Below the pieces are notes generated by a model. The model had not been told where the DNA came from. It ran no database searches and saw nothing but the letters and a program-made list of their open reading frames with translations. From Methylorubrum populi (GTDB lineage: Bacteria > Pseudomonadota > Alphaproteobacteria > Rhizobiales > Beijerinckiaceae): a stretch of DNA of 64,000 nucleotides. Each line of letters begins with the position of its first letter. The first letter of the stretch is position 1. Shown here one piece after another: positions 43,257 through 55,171 of this stretch. The translations under genes and the position numbers were made by a program. The stretch is taken from assembly GCA_020741775.1 (NCBI GenBank), contig DYYG01000035.1, positions 1 through 64,000 on the forward strand, written 5' to 3'.

Positions 43257-44030
43257 ATGCCCAGAGGCGAGATCACCGGTTACATCGACGTCGCGCAGGT
43301 CACGCTCTACGCGTTCTGGATCTTCTTCGCGGGACTCGTCTTCTATCTGCGCCAGGAGGATCGGCGCGAAGGCTACCCGCTGGAGAACGAGGTCGCGGGA
43401 CGGCTGAAAAGCCCGAACCCGATCCTGATTCCGAAGCCGAAGGCGTTCCGGCTGTCGAGCGGCCACACCACCTACGCGCCGCAGACCAACATCGCCGTCG
43501 ATACCCATGTGCCGAGCGCCCGCCACGAGGTGTTTCCCGGCGCACCCTATTACCGGACCGATACCGCGCTCCAGGCCGGCGTCGGCCCCGGCTCCTGGGT
43601 GCCGCGCCACGACGAGCATGACCGCACCTGGGACGAGCAGTACCGCATCGTCCCGCTCCGGGTCGCCGAGAACTTCGTGGTCCACGAGGACGGGCCCAAC
43701 CCGATCGGCATGCCGGTCTTCGGCGCGGACCGGCAGGTCGCGGGAACCGTGGTCGATCTCTGGGTCGATCGCGGCGAATCCTTCGTCCGCTACTACGAGG
43801 TGGAACTCGGGGCGGGCGGACGCCGGGTGCTGATGCCGGTGACGTTCTGCACCACCGGCCGGCTTTCGAAGACCGTGAAGACCGAGGCTCTGCTGGCGGC
43901 GCAGTTCGCCGACATCCCGCCGCACAAGGATCCGGACTCGATCACCCTGCGGGAGGAGGAGCGGATCATGTCGTATTTCGGTGCCGGCACCCTCTACGCC
44001 TCGCCGGCCCGCCAGGAACCGCTGCTGTGA
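43257..44030 (+). CDS. puhA: Photosynthetic reaction centre H subunit
   Basis: PuhA caps the cytoplasmic side of the reaction centre and guides proton entry to QB. The 257-residue protein has one N-terminal membrane helix (VTLYAFWIFFAGLVFYL, about 12-28) and then RQEDRREGYPLENE, the family hallmark. The cytoplasmic domain carries IVPLRVAENFVVHEDGPNPIGMPVFGAD. GGGAGAGG lies before the ATG. puhB follows after 10 bp. Confidence 0.98.
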   Translation: MPRGEITGYIDVAQVTLYAFWIFFAGLVFYLRQEDRREGYPLENEVAGRLKSPNPILIPKPKAFRLSSGHTTYAPQTNIAVDTHVPSARHEVFPGAPYYRTDTALQAGVGPGSWVPRHDEHDRTWDEQYRIVPLRVAENFVVHEDGPNPIGMPVFGADRQVAGTVVDLWVDRGESFVRYYEVELGAGGRRVLMPVTFCTTGRLSKTVKTEALLAAQFADIPPHKDPDSITLREEERIMSYFGAGTLYASPARQEPLL

Positions 44031-44040
44031 GGGCTCCGCG

Positions 44041-44709
44041 ATGAGCGACTCGGATTTCCTGCCCGAGGGCACCCTGCGGGGGATGCCCGGCCCGCTGCCC
44101 GAAGGGGAGCGGATCCTCTGGCGCGGGGCGCCGACCCGGGCCGGCGCGCTGCGCCACATCTTCCATGCGCGCCTCGTGACGCTGTGGTTCGTCGCCACCG
44201 CCGGGCTGCTCGCCGCCATCGCAGCGAGCGACGGGCCGGCACGGGCGGCCGCCGTCGCCGGTCCGACCCTGCTGGTCGGCCTCGGCGCGCTCGGCCTGCT
44301 GACCGTCTTCGCTTGGCTCGTCCACCGCACCACGGTCTACACGATCACCGACCGGCGGGTGGTGATGCATGTCGGCATCGCCCTGCCGATCACCCTCAAC
44401 CTTCCGCTGACACGGATCGAGTCCGCCGATCTGCGCCTGTTCCCGGACGGCAGCGGCGACATCCCCCTGCGCCTGCCGCCGGGCGAACGGATCGCCTACC
44501 TGCATCTGTGGCCCCATGCCCGCCCCTGGCGGGTGAGCCGGCCGGAGCCGATGCTGCGCTCGGTGCCGGAGGCCCGCTCCGTCGCAGCCCTGCTCGCCCC
44601 GGCCCTGGCCGCGCGGACCACGGGCCAGAGCCGCGTCGCGGCGCCGGTCGCGGCGGTTCAGCCGGCGCAGGCCATGCCCGGCCGCCTCGCCGCATCCGGC
44701 CTGCGATAG
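44041..44709 (+). CDS. puhB: Photosynthetic complex assembly protein PuhB
   Basis: PuhB helps assemble the reaction centre and LH1. The 222-residue protein has two or three hydrophobic segments (LVTLWFVATAGLLAAIAASD and AAAVAGPTLLVGLGALGLLTVFAWLV) and then a PH-like domain starting TVYTITDRRVVMHVGIALPITLNLPLTRIESADLRLF, as in bacterial YdbT/PH proteins. The ATG at 44041 follows the puhA stop by 10 bp and begins the conserved N-terminus; the frame is open further upstream. Confidence 0.93.
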   Translation: MSDSDFLPEGTLRGMPGPLPEGERILWRGAPTRAGALRHIFHARLVTLWFVATAGLLAAIAASDGPARAAAVAGPTLLVGLGALGLLTVFAWLVHRTTVYTITDRRVVMHVGIALPITLNLPLTRIESADLRLFPDGSGDIPLRLPPGERIAYLHLWPHARPWRVSRPEPMLRSVPEARSVAALLAPALAARTTGQSRVAAPVAAVQPAQAMPGRLAASGLR

Positions 44710-44719
44710 GAGAGGCACG

Positions 44720-45187
44720 ATGCCCGTCGAGCTCAACTTCCGCCGGCCCAAGCAACCGCCCTCGCCGCAGAAGCCAGCCCTCCTCGCCGTTGCGGGTCTG
44801 CTCGGCGTCACCCTCGTCGCCGTTTTCCTCGGCCGTGGACAGGCGGCGGAGACGGAGGAAGCTCCCGCCCGCGCCGTCGCCACTCTCGCCTTCCATGCAG
44901 AGGACCGGCCGGACGGCGCCATCGACCTGCTCGCGGAGAGTGGGCGCCTCGTCGCCCGGATCGCGCCGGGACAGGACGGCTTCATCCGCGGCACCCTGCG
45001 CGGTCTGGCTCAGGCCCGGCAGCGCGAGGGTCTGAGCCGCCTGCCGCCCTTCACGCTGACGCGATTCGACAACGGCACGCTGTCGCTCGACGATGCGGTC
45101 ACCGGGCGCCGGGTGGCGCTGCAGGCCTTCGGCCCGACCAATGCCGGAGCCTTCGCCCGCCTGCTGCCCGGAACCGAGGTGCGGTGA
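44720..45187 (+). CDS. puhC: Photosynthetic complex assembly protein PuhC
   Basis: PuhC is a single-pass protein that helps reorganise the reaction centre and LH1. The 155-residue product has a basic N-terminus, one helix ([20 protein letters not shown], about 19-38), and a periplasmic domain with the family segment [18 protein letters not shown] and [38 protein letters not shown] precedes the ATG. It lies directly after puhB. Confidence 0.93.
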   Translation: MPVELNFRRPKQPPSPQKPALLAVAGLLGVTLVAVFLGRGQAAETEEAPARAVATLAFHAEDRPDGAIDLLAESGRLVARIAPGQDGFIRGTLRGLAQARQREGLSRLPPFTLTRFDNGTLSLDDAVTGRRVALQAFGPTNAGAFARLLPGTEVR

Positions 45188-45201
45188 TGGGGGAGGGAGA
45201 C

Positions 45202-45498
45202 ATGGCCTGGATTGGCAGAACGGTCGTCGAGGTGCCCTGCACCGTCGAGATCGAGCAGACCCCCGAGAGCCTGCACGCTCACGTGACCCTCGATGCCGGC
45301 TTCGAGATCGAGCCCGGCGACGAGGTCAGGGTCAACGACGCGCCGACCGAGGTGCCCTACGGGGAACGCCTCACCGTGCGCCGCACCGCCACCGTGACCC
45401 GCGCCGGCCGGCTGGAGCGGGCCTGGACCAAGCTGATCGCCCATCTCGAGCTGACCGAGCTCTACGAGGTGAGCTTTTCCGAACGGAGGAAGCTGTGA
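45202..45498 (+). CDS. Conserved-position protein between puhC and acsF, unknown function
   Basis: I do not recognise a domain in this 98-residue protein, which has no membrane helix. It is likely a small mixed β protein ([40 protein letters not shown]), with one Cys near residue 14 and an amphipathic C-terminal helix ([20 protein letters not shown]). The ATG at 45202 is chosen because GGGAGG lies at good distance; GTG/ATG codons at 45184-45187 overlap the puhC stop. Its stop overlaps the acsF GTG, so it is co-translated with the cyclase. A role in AcsF function or assembly is possible from position only. Confidence 0.8.
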   Translation: MAWIGRTVVEVPCTVEIEQTPESLHAHVTLDAGFEIEPGDEVRVNDAPTEVPYGERLTVRRTATVTRAGRLERAWTKLIAHLELTELYEVSFSERRKL

Positions 45499-46595
45499 AC
45501 GCCATCGTCCAGCCCCAGCCCTCACCCTCGGCCGGGACGCCGGTTCCGCGCCATCCGGTCAACGAATCGACCAAGGCCGCTCAGGAGACGACCTTCCTGA
45601 GCCCGCGCTTCTACACCACCGATTTCGACGAGCTCGACCGCACCAACGTCGAGCCGGTGCGCCGTGAATGGGACATCCTGATCGACGAGCTGCGCGCCGA
45701 TCCGAACAAGCGTCATTTCGTGCGCAACGAGGAGTTCGATTGCGACCTGTCCGGCATGGACCCGGAGCTGCGCAAGGAATTCCTCGACTTCCTCGTCTCC
45801 TCGATCACCGCCGAGTTCTCAGGCTGCGTGCTCTATGCCGAGATGAGGAAGCGCGCCAAGAACAAGGACATCAAGGAGCTGTTCGGCTTCATGAGCCGCG
45901 ATGAGGCCCGGCATGCCGGCTTCATCAACGACACGCTCAAGGATTTCGGCATCGGCGTCGATCTTGGCTTCCTGACGAAGACCAAGAAATACACCTTCTT
46001 CCGGCCGAAATTCATCTTCTACGCGACCTATCTCTCCGAGAAGATCGGCTACGCCCGCTACATCACCATCTATCGCGAGCTGGAGCGGCATCCCGAGCGG
46101 CGCATCCACCCGATCTTCAAATGGTTCGAGAAGTGGTGCAACGACGAGTTCCGCCACGGCGAGGCCTTCGCGCTGCTGATGCGGGCGAACCCGAAGCTGA
46201 CCGAGGGCATCAACCGCTACTGGATCCGCTTCTTCCTGCTCGCCGTGTTCGCGACCATGTATGTGCGCGATCATTGCCGGCCGGCCTTTCACAGGGCGCT
46301 CGGGGTCGATCCGACCGATTACGACTTCAAGGTCTTCCGGATCACCTCCGAGATCTCGAAACAGACCTTCCCGATCACCCTCGATCTCGACGATCCGCGC
46401 TTCAAGGCCGGGCTCGACCGGCTGCTGGACTGCGCCGACAAGATCGCCGCCGCCAGGGCGCAGGGGGGCGTCGTGGGGAAGCTGAAGCACGGCGTCCAGG
46501 CGGCGCGCGCGGCGGCGACCTTCGCGCGGCTCTACCTGCTGCCGGTGAAGCAGAACGCCATGCCCGCCGACATCCGCCTGCGTCCGGTCTGGTAG
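45495..46595 (+). CDS. acsF: Aerobic Mg-protoporphyrin IX monomethyl ester cyclase (AcsF)
   Basis: AcsF is the oxygen-dependent di-iron enzyme that builds ring E to make protochlorophyllide. The 366-residue protein has the ferritin-like ligands: E107 (TAEFSG), E137/H140 (DEARH) and E218/H221 (DEFRH), plus E116. The start is a GTG at 45495 overlapping the previous stop, with GGAGG before it. The presence of AcsF, with no anaerobic BchE in this window, fits an aerobic phototroph. The C-terminal [24 protein letters not shown] is family-typical. Confidence 0.97.
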   Translation: MNAIVQPQPSPSAGTPVPRHPVNESTKAAQETTFLSPRFYTTDFDELDRTNVEPVRREWDILIDELRADPNKRHFVRNEEFDCDLSGMDPELRKEFLDFLVSSITAEFSGCVLYAEMRKRAKNKDIKELFGFMSRDEARHAGFINDTLKDFGIGVDLGFLTKTKKYTFFRPKFIFYATYLSEKIGYARYITIYRELERHPERRIHPIFKWFEKWCNDEFRHGEAFALLMRANPKLTEGINRYWIRFFLLAVFATMYVRDHCRPAFHRALGVDPTDYDFKVFRITSEISKQTFPITLDLDDPRFKAGLDRLLDCADKIAAARAQGGVVGKLKHGVQAARAAATFARLYLLPVKQNAMPADIRLRPVW

Positions 46596-46596
46596 C

Positions 46597-47403
46597 ATGA
46601 GCGGCCCCGTCGCCCCGGCGCTCTACGCGGTCCTTCTGTGGTGGTCGGCCACCGGTCTGGTGCTGGTGCTCCACCACCTGCCCCGGCGCACCCATGCGCG
46701 CAGCATGATCGCCGCCAGCGCCGCCCTGGCCGGGGCCCTGTGGGCGATCCGCGCGGTCGCGGACGACGACTCGGAGGCGGGCGCCTATATCGGCTTCACC
46801 GCCGCCATCGTCGTCTGGGGCTGGCAGGAGATGAGCTACTATATGGGCTTCGTCTCCGGCCCGAAGCCCGCGGCCTGCGCGCCGAACCTGCGCGGGTTCG
46901 ACCGTTTCCTCGCGGCGCTGGCCACGAGCCTCTGGCACGACTTCGCGATCCTGGCGGGCGGCCTCGCCATCCTCTGCCTCAGCTGGGGGCAGGGGAACCG
47001 CGTGGCCCTGTGGACCTACGCCCTGCTCGCCCTGATGAACGCCTCGGCCCGGCTCAACCTGTTCCTCGGCGTGCGCAATCTCAACGCCGAGTTCCTGCCG
47101 CCGCATCTCGGCTACCTCGCCTGTTACCTGACGCGGCGGCCGATGAATCCGCTGTTCCCGCTCTCGGTCACGCTGGGCACCGCCCTGGTGGTGGTGCTCG
47201 CCCGCGGGGCGCTCGAAGCCCAGGCCGAGCCGCAGGCGGTCATCGGCCTCACCCTGCTGGCGACGCTCGCCGCGCTCGCCACCCTCGAACACTGGTTCCT
47301 GATGCTGCCGCTACCCTCGGCCGCCCTCTGGACCTGGAGCCTGCCCGGACGCGACGCCGCGGCCCCTGCCGAGATCCGCGAGACCGGAGCTCGGCCCGAA
47401 TAA
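46597..47403 (+). CDS. puhE: Photosynthetic complex assembly protein PuhE (DUF3623)
   Basis: PuhE is a membrane protein that modulates bacteriochlorophyll supply or complex assembly. The 268-residue product has about seven helices with family blocks WWSATGLVLVLHHLPRRTHARSM, GWQEMSYYMGFVSGPKP and NLRGFDRFLAALATSLWHDFAILAGG. It starts 1 bp after the acsF stop with no ribosome binding site, so it likely relies on coupling. hemA follows after 59 bp. Confidence 0.93.
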   Translation: MSGPVAPALYAVLLWWSATGLVLVLHHLPRRTHARSMIAASAALAGALWAIRAVADDDSEAGAYIGFTAAIVVWGWQEMSYYMGFVSGPKPAACAPNLRGFDRFLAALATSLWHDFAILAGGLAILCLSWGQGNRVALWTYALLALMNASARLNLFLGVRNLNAEFLPPHLGYLACYLTRRPMNPLFPLSVTLGTALVVVLARGALEAQAEPQAVIGLTLLATLAALATLEHWFLMLPLPSAALWTWSLPGRDAAAPAEIRETGARPE

Positions 47404-47462
47404 CCTGAGGTGGACGCCAGATCTGCCCGCTCACGACAGACAGATCATCGGGGAGGACGGTC

Positions 47463-48680
47463 ATGGATTACGAGGCGTTCTTCGGCAGCGCGATTGCCGG
47501 GCTCCACCGCGAGGGCCGTTACCGGGTCTTCACCGATCTCGAGCGGCAGGCGGGCCGCTTCCCCTACGCCACCCATCACAGCCCCGGCGGCGAGCGCGAC
47601 GTCACCGTCTGGTGCTCGAACGACTATCTGGGCATGGGCCAGCACCCGGCCGTGATGCGGGCGATGCACGAGGCGATCGACCGCTGCGGCGCGGGGGCGG
47701 GCGGCACCCGCAACATCTCGGGCACCAACCACTATCACGTGCTCCTGGAGCGCGAGCTGGCCGACCTCCATGACAAGGAGGCGGCGCTGATCTTCTCCTC
47801 CGGCTACGTCTCCAACTGGGCCGCCCTCGGCACCCTCGCTTCCAAGCTCCCCGGCTGCGTCGTCTTCTCGGACGAGGGAAACCACGCTTCGATGATCGAG
47901 GGGATCCGGTCGAGCCGGGCCGAGCGGCAGATCTTCCGCCACAACGATCCCGAGGATCTGAACCGCAAGCTCGCCCTGGTCGAGCCGGGCCGGGCCAAGC
48001 TCGTCGCCTTCGAGTCGGTCTATTCCATGGATGGCGACATCGCCCCGATCGACGAGATCTGCGACGTGGCCGAGGCCCACGGCGCGCTCACCTATCTCGA
48101 CGAGGTTCACGCCGTCGGCCTGTACGGCGCCCGGGGCGGCGGCATCTCGGAGCGGATGGGCCTGAGCCATCGCCTCGACGTGATCGAGGGAACCCTCGGC
48201 AAGGCCTTCGCCGTCCATGGCGGCTACATCACCGGATCGGCGCAGCTCTGCGATTTCGTGCGCAGCTTCGCCTCCGGCTTCATCTTCACGACCTCGCTGC
48301 CTCCCGCGGTCGCGGCTGGGGCGGCGGCCAGCATCCAGCATCTCAAAGCGAGCGGGGCCGAGCGCGCCTGCCATCAGGAACGCGTCGCACGGGTGCGGCA
48401 GGCCCTCGACGCGGCCGACATCCCCACCCTTCCGAACCGCAGCCATATCGTGCCGGTGATGGTGGGCGATCCCGTACTCTGCAAGGCGATCAGCGATACC
48501 CTGCTCGACGAGTTCGGGATCTACGTGCAGCCGATCAACTACCCGACCGTCCCGCGCGGCACGGAGCGCCTGCGCATCACGCCGTCACCCTTGCATTCCG
48601 ATGAGGATATCGATCATCTCGTGGAGGCACTGAGCACGATCTGGCGAAGGATCGGATTGCGGAAGGCGGCGGCGGAGTAA
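47463..48680 (+). CDS. hemA: 5-aminolevulinate synthase
   Basis: HemA condenses glycine and succinyl-CoA to 5-aminolevulinate with PLP, the entry to all tetrapyrroles in alphaproteobacteria. The 405-residue enzyme begins with [23 protein letters not shown], has the glycine-rich [14 protein letters not shown], the PLP-pocket [15 protein letters not shown], and the Schiff-base Lys K247 in GTLGKAF. GGGGAGG precedes the ATG. It closes the photosynthesis superoperon, tying precursor supply to pigment genes. It is convergent with the next gene, 16 bp away. Confidence 0.97.
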   Translation: MDYEAFFGSAIAGLHREGRYRVFTDLERQAGRFPYATHHSPGGERDVTVWCSNDYLGMGQHPAVMRAMHEAIDRCGAGAGGTRNISGTNHYHVLLERELADLHDKEAALIFSSGYVSNWAALGTLASKLPGCVVFSDEGNHASMIEGIRSSRAERQIFRHNDPEDLNRKLALVEPGRAKLVAFESVYSMDGDIAPIDEICDVAEAHGALTYLDEVHAVGLYGARGGGISERMGLSHRLDVIEGTLGKAFAVHGGYITGSAQLCDFVRSFASGFIFTTSLPPAVAAGAAASIQHLKASGAERACHQERVARVRQALDAADIPTLPNRSHIVPVMVGDPVLCKAISDTLLDEFGIYVQPINYPTVPRGTERLRITPSPLHSDEDIDHLVEALSTIWRRIGLRKAAAE

Positions 48681-48696
48681 GGCACAGTCGCGCGCC

Positions 48697-48969
48697 TCAG
48701 ATTTTCTTCGAGAGCGCGGCCTTCACTTGCATCAGCTGATCCCAGACCACGCCGGGGCTGGTGCCCATTGCTTCCAGCACGGCGTTCACGCCCCAGACGA
48801 TGCCGATGACGATCAGCGGCACCAGGATCCAGCCGAGGATTTCCTCGCCACGGTGGCGAGCCCGGCGGCGGCGGCGGCGCTTCTCGCGGGGTGTGAGGGG
48901 CCGCGGTAGAGGCGACGCCTGTGGCGTGGCGACAGGCGTGAGGTGCTCCTCCTGCATGTCGCTCGTCAT
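48697..48969 (-). CDS. Small basic single-pass membrane protein
   Basis: I do not recognise this 90-residue protein. An N-terminal Pro-rich stretch leads to a strongly basic block (REKRRRRRRARHRGEE, about 28-43) and one membrane helix (ILGWILVPLIVIGIVWGVNAVL, about 44-65). A short C-terminal part ends in LSKKI. The basic block next to the membrane predicts a cytoplasmic N-terminus. It lies between hemA (convergent) and clpA and is probably transcribed alone. Confidence 0.6.
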   Translation of the reverse strand: MTSDMQEEHLTPVATPQASPLPRPLTPREKRRRRRRARHRGEEILGWILVPLIVIGIVWGVNAVLEAMGTSPGVVWDQLMQVKAALSKKI

Positions 48970-49080
48970 ATGCCCCCCATTGCCGCTCTGCGCCGAAATG
49001 TGCCGCCGTCATCCCTCCTGAAGGGCGCGGTGCCGCCCATATCCGGGAGCCGGTGCGAGAACGCAACCCGTACCGGCCGC

Positions 49081-49110
49081 CGGGCGATCCCTCAAGCGAG
49101 GGACCGCCCG
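49081..49110 (-). terminator. Hairpin after clpA
   Basis: CGGGCGATCCCTC and GAGGGACCGCCCG form a 13-bp stem with one A-C mismatch and an AAGC loop. It lies 8 bp beyond the clpA stop on the minus strand. No clear T-run was seen. Confidence 0.55.
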
Positions 49111-49117
49111 GTCGACG

Positions 49118-51619
<2,502 letters not shown>

Positions 51620-51641
51620 TGCTCTGGCCTTCGCTGAATGC

Positions 51642-52037
51642 CTATTTCTTTTCCATAACGCACTGAAGCGGATGTTGGTGCTTGCGGGCGAAGTCCATCA
51701 CCTGCGTCACTTTCGTTTCCGCGACCTCGTAGGTGAAGACGCCACACTCACCCACGCCGTTCAGATGGACGTGCATCATGATCTGATGCGCGTCTTCGTA
51801 GCTCTTGTTAAAGAAGCGCTCGACGACATGCACGACGAATTCCATCGGCGTGTAATCGTCGTTGAGCAGCAACACCCGGTAGAGGCTCGGTTTCTTCGCC
51901 CGCGGCTTGGTGCGGGTGATGATCGCGGTGCCCGAACGGCCATCGTCGCCCGTGCCCGGCGGAGTCGAGGCCGCGCGCACCGGCATGGGCCGTAGCCCGC
52001 TCCCCTGCACCTCGTCCTGGATCAGCGTGAGAGACAT
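51642..52037 (-). CDS. clpS: ClpS adaptor protein
   Basis: ClpS hands N-end-rule substrates to ClpA. The 131-residue protein has a disordered N-terminal part (about 1-45) and then the ClpS core [24 protein letters not shown], with the substrate-pocket residues in NDDYTPM and the [21 protein letters not shown] strand. The ATG at 52037 is the likely start ([11 protein letters not shown]). It lies 22 bp before clpA on the same strand and is surely its partner. Confidence 0.95.
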   Translation of the reverse strand: MSLTLIQDEVQGSGLRPMPVRAASTPPGTGDDGRSGTAIITRTKPRAKKPSLYRVLLLNDDYTPMEFVVHVVERFFNKSYEDAHQIMMHVHLNGVGECGVFTYEVAETKVTQVMDFARKHQHPLQCVMEKK

Positions 52038-52474
52038 CGGTATCGAAGCGATCTCGGTCTGGCGGCTTTCGGCGCGGACGCCCCTGTCGAGGGCGCATCG
52101 CTCGAAACGCAATCTATAGGCCGGGAAACGACTCCGCCAGTCGCGTGCGCGAAACTGTCCGATCCGGAGGGCCCCTTCGCCGTCACGGCAGACGGGCCCT
52201 GCCTGCATGACATTCCACCGCCCGCCATCGCACGCAGGAGCGCCGGGTCCCTCGGCGGGGCTTGGGGGCGGGACGGCCGACGGCACGCGTCAACATCGGC
52301 TTAACCCCTGTGGCAAAAGGACGATCTCTCAACCGCAAACGCCGGCATTAACGGCCGCGTAACCGCGTTCATCCTACGGTCAGCGGCAGAGAACGTGGAT
52401 CCGGAAGGCCGGCTTCCACGAACGAAGGGTGCCAGCCGGGCCTGCTGCCCGGTTGTCGAGGCGAAGGTTTCGAG
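52038..52474. other. 437-bp divergent region between clpS and the carboxypeptidase gene
   Basis: No gene was found. It must hold promoters for both directions. Two TTAAC half-sites are present (near 52295 and 52348), and the second is part of a one-mismatch CtrA-like box. Confidence 0.5.
52348..52363. promoter_or_regulatory. Degenerate CtrA-like box upstream of the D,D-carboxypeptidase
   Basis: TTAA-CGGCCGC-GTAAC matches TTAA-N7-TTAAC with one mismatch. It is 111 bp upstream of the ATG at 52475. Confidence 0.3.
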
Positions 52475-53962
52475 ATGCGTCGCGTACAAGGCCGGCCCAC
52501 GGGGTCCCGCGCTGTCGCCGTGCTGCTCCTGGCGACGAGCTTTCTCGTCGCGGTGGCCGATCCCGCGGAAGCGCGGCGACGGGGCCACCAGCGCAAGGCG
52601 GTGAGCGGCTACAACCCGCCCTACGCCGCCATGGTCGTCGACGTGAAGTCGGGCCGCACGCTGCACGCGGTCAATGAGGATGCCCTGCGCCACCCGGCCT
52701 CGATCACCAAGGTGATGACGCTCTACATGCTGTTCGAGCAGCTGGAGAAGGGCCGCTACGATCTCGATTCCCCCCTGACCGTCTCGGCCAACGCCGCAGC
52801 CCAGGCGCCGTCGAAGCTCGGCCTGCGCCCCGGCTCGACCATCTCGGTCGAGGACGCGATCAAGGCGCTCGTCACCAAGTCGGCCAACGACATCGCCTGC
52901 GCCATCGGCGAGAACATCGCCGGCTCCGAGCCGCGCTTCGCCGAGATGATGACCCGCAAGGCGAAGGCGCTCGGCATGAGCCGGACCCATTACGCCAACG
53001 CCTCGGGCCTGCCCGATCCCGACCAGATCACCACCGCCCACGACCTCACGATCCTCGCCCGCGCCATCCAGGATCGCTTCCCGCGCTACTACCGCTATTT
53101 CCAGACCCGTTCCTTTGCCTTCCGTGGCCGGGTGATCGGCAATCACAACCACCTGCTCGGCAATGTCGAGGGCGTGGACGGCATCAAGACCGGCTACACC
53201 CGCGATTCGGGCTTCAACCTGATGACCGCCGCCAAGCTCGGCGACCGGCAGATCGTGGCGATCGTGCTCGGCGGTAAGTCGGGGGCGAGCCGCGACCGGA
53301 TCATGGCCGATCTGGTGCGGGCGAACCTGCCCCGCGCCTATGCCGGCGCCCGCCAGACGGCGCCCGTTGTCGAGGTGGCCGAGCGCGGCCGCCCGGCGGT
53401 GATCGCCGAAGCCGGCTCCCGCACCCGCACGGAGGTCGCCTCCGCCGACGACGATGACGACGCCGTCCAGACGACGAGTTCCACCAGCCCCGCCCCGCTC
53501 GACATCCGCCCGGCCACGACGACGCCCGGCATGCGGCGCGGCACCCTCCAGGCCCTGCCGGCCGCCGCCCAGGCCTATGCCGGTCCGGCGAACCAGGCGC
53601 CGTTCCCGAGCGCCAATGGCAAGTCGACCGCGCGGCTGCCCGCCGTCGAGGGTGTGGCCTCCCGCGCCGAGGGCCCGCCGAAGGATGCCCGCGGCGAGAG
53701 CGCCAAGTCGGTGACGCCGACCCCCTGGGTGATCCAACTCGGCGCCATGGACGACGAGGACAAGGCGAAGTCGATCCTCGCCGATGCCCGCAGCCGCACC
53801 GGTGTTCTGTCCAAGGCCGCTCCCTATACGGTGCGCGTCACCCATGGCGGCGCGACGCTCTACCGGGCCCGCTTCTCCGGCTTCGCCGAGCAGAGCGCCG
53901 CGCAGGATGCCTGCACCGCGCTGAAGAAGAACGGCTTCAACTGCTTCGCCACCCGCAGCTAG
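52475..53962 (+). CDS. D-alanyl-D-alanine carboxypeptidase with SPOR domain
   Basis: This 495-residue low-molecular-weight penicillin-binding protein trims the terminal D-Ala from peptidoglycan stem peptides. A signal peptide (VAVLLLATSFLVAVADPAEA) leads to the catalytic domain with S76-x-x-K79 (HPASITKV), S136-A-N138 (TKSAND) and K238-T-G (DGIKTGYT). A long disordered Pro/Ala/Thr linker follows, and then a C-terminal SPOR domain (about 418-495, WVIQLGAMDDEDKAKSIL ... YRARFSGFAEQSAAQDACTALKKNGF) that binds denuded septal glycan. SPOR points to action at the division site. Confidence 0.95.
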   Translation: MRRVQGRPTGSRAVAVLLLATSFLVAVADPAEARRRGHQRKAVSGYNPPYAAMVVDVKSGRTLHAVNEDALRHPASITKVMTLYMLFEQLEKGRYDLDSPLTVSANAAAQAPSKLGLRPGSTISVEDAIKALVTKSANDIACAIGENIAGSEPRFAEMMTRKAKALGMSRTHYANASGLPDPDQITTAHDLTILARAIQDRFPRYYRYFQTRSFAFRGRVIGNHNHLLGNVEGVDGIKTGYTRDSGFNLMTAAKLGDRQIVAIVLGGKSGASRDRIMADLVRANLPRAYAGARQTAPVVEVAERGRPAVIAEAGSRTRTEVASADDDDDAVQTTSSTSPAPLDIRPATTTPGMRRGTLQALPAAAQAYAGPANQAPFPSANGKSTARLPAVEGVASRAEGPPKDARGESAKSVTPTPWVIQLGAMDDEDKAKSILADARSRTGVLSKAAPYTVRVTHGGATLYRARFSGFAEQSAAQDACTALKKNGFNCFATRS

Positions 53963-54326
53963 CGCAACTCTGCATGTGAGGCGCGTGCCGGGTCGCTTCC
54001 GGTCGAACCGCCCTGAAAACATTCGGCGAATGCGGTCGGAGAGCTGTCCGACCGACGGAGTTCCGTCGCGCCCCTCATCCTGAGGGGCCGCAGCGAAGCG
54101 GAGGCCCCGAAGGATCCTCCGGGAAGCGCACGGGAACTCGATGATCCGTCGCGGCCCGCTGTCACGGGCCCCTCAGGATGAGGGGTGAGGATGGGATGAG
54201 CCCATCTTGGCTCCTGCCCGTTCGGCAGGTGTCGGGCTTTCCGGGCACAGCCCGGCAAGATCAGAGCCGCATGAAGCGGCCGGGACGTTCACCCCGAAAA
54301 AAGACCCTGACAACGCGCGTGGAGTT
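53963..54326. other. 364-bp stretch with a palindromic element and no gene
   Basis: Only the repeat element at 54071-54185 and a partial third copy of its core (GTGAGGATGGGATGAG, 54185-54200) are recognised. No coding frame is convincing. Confidence 0.6.
54071..54185. repeat. Interspersed palindromic repeat element
   Basis: CCCCTCATCCTGAGGGGCC (54071-54089) and GGCCCCTCAGGATGAGGGG (54167-54185) are perfect 19-bp inverted arms. Between them is a nested stem (GGGGCC ... GGCCCC near 54084-54106). The arms share CCTCATCCTGAG with the repeat in bchM. Such elements are common in alphaproteobacterial intergenic DNA and are probably spread by a transposase in trans or act as RNA stems. Confidence 0.75.
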
Positions 54327-55022
54327 CTAGCGATGTCGGTTCACCAATCTGTCCCGCGCCGCGTTCACCCGCGCCGCTCGCTCGACGCTGCCGCCCTGGT
54401 CGGGATGCAGCCGCTTCATCAGCGCTCGATGGGCCGCGCGGACCTCCTCCAGGGACGCCCCGCGCTCAAGCCCCAGGACCTGATAGGCCTCCTGCTCCGT
54501 CATCGTCCCTGGCTTCGCCGCGCCGCCCGGCCGCGGGTCAGCATCGCCATCAGCGTCTACACGCCAGCCGGGATGCCGGCGGTCGAGATACAGCTGTAGC
54601 AGGCGCGCGCCCTCCGGATCGTTGGGGCCGAGGAGCACGGCGAGTTCGACCAGCGCGGCGGGCGGCACCTCGGACAGGCGCCGTCCGGCGAAGGGGCCGA
54701 CGAAGACCGTTCCATCCACCGGCACCCCGTCGTGCCGCAGGTCGAGTTCGATCGCCGCCGTGCGGAGCGTCCGCACGCCTCGCCCTCCGGCGAAGGCGCG
54801 GATGCGTCGCATCACTCCCGCCTCGCCCTCCGTCAGCCAGAGGCCGCCGAGGCCGAGGACCAGGGCGGGGACGAGGTTGCCGCGCAGCGAGAGAACGAGA
54901 GCCGCCGCGAACGCCGCGTAGCCGACCAGCCGACGGGGCGTGATCCCAAAGGGCAACCGTCCCTTTCGGCGACCGAGCCACCAGAAACCGATGAGCGCCA
55001 AGAGGCCGAGGGCGAGAAGCAT
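54327..55022 (-). CDS. Membrane-anchored J-domain protein (DjlA/TIM14-like)
   Basis: This 231-residue protein has two N-terminal hydrophobic segments (MLLALGLLALIGFWWLG and LVGYAAFAAALVLSLRGNLVPALVLGLGGLWL), a middle domain of unknown type, and a C-terminal J domain (EQEAYQVLGLERGASLEEVRAAHRALMKRLHPDQGGS) with the HPD motif needed to stimulate DnaK. It resembles alphaproteobacterial DnaJ-like proteins related to mitochondrial TIM14. The client is unknown. It is downstream of the DegP-like protease gene on the same strand, with 149 bp between. Confidence 0.88.
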   Translation of the reverse strand: MLLALGLLALIGFWWLGRRKGRLPFGITPRRLVGYAAFAAALVLSLRGNLVPALVLGLGGLWLTEGEAGVMRRIRAFAGGRGVRTLRTAAIELDLRHDGVPVDGTVFVGPFAGRRLSEVPPAALVELAVLLGPNDPEGARLLQLYLDRRHPGWRVDADGDADPRPGGAAKPGTMTEQEAYQVLGLERGASLEEVRAAHRALMKRLHPDQGGSVERAARVNAARDRLVNRHR

Positions 55023-55171
55023 GCTGCGTCATCGGCCGGTTCGGCCGGCGGGTAAAGCGGTCTTCCGAGGGGGAACCCGGCTCGACCGTCTGAGTGTCTC
55101 TCACGAAACGCCCGCCGCGCCATCGCGGCCGGGACCGACACGGTGCGGAACGGGAGTGTCGTGAGGCGCTC

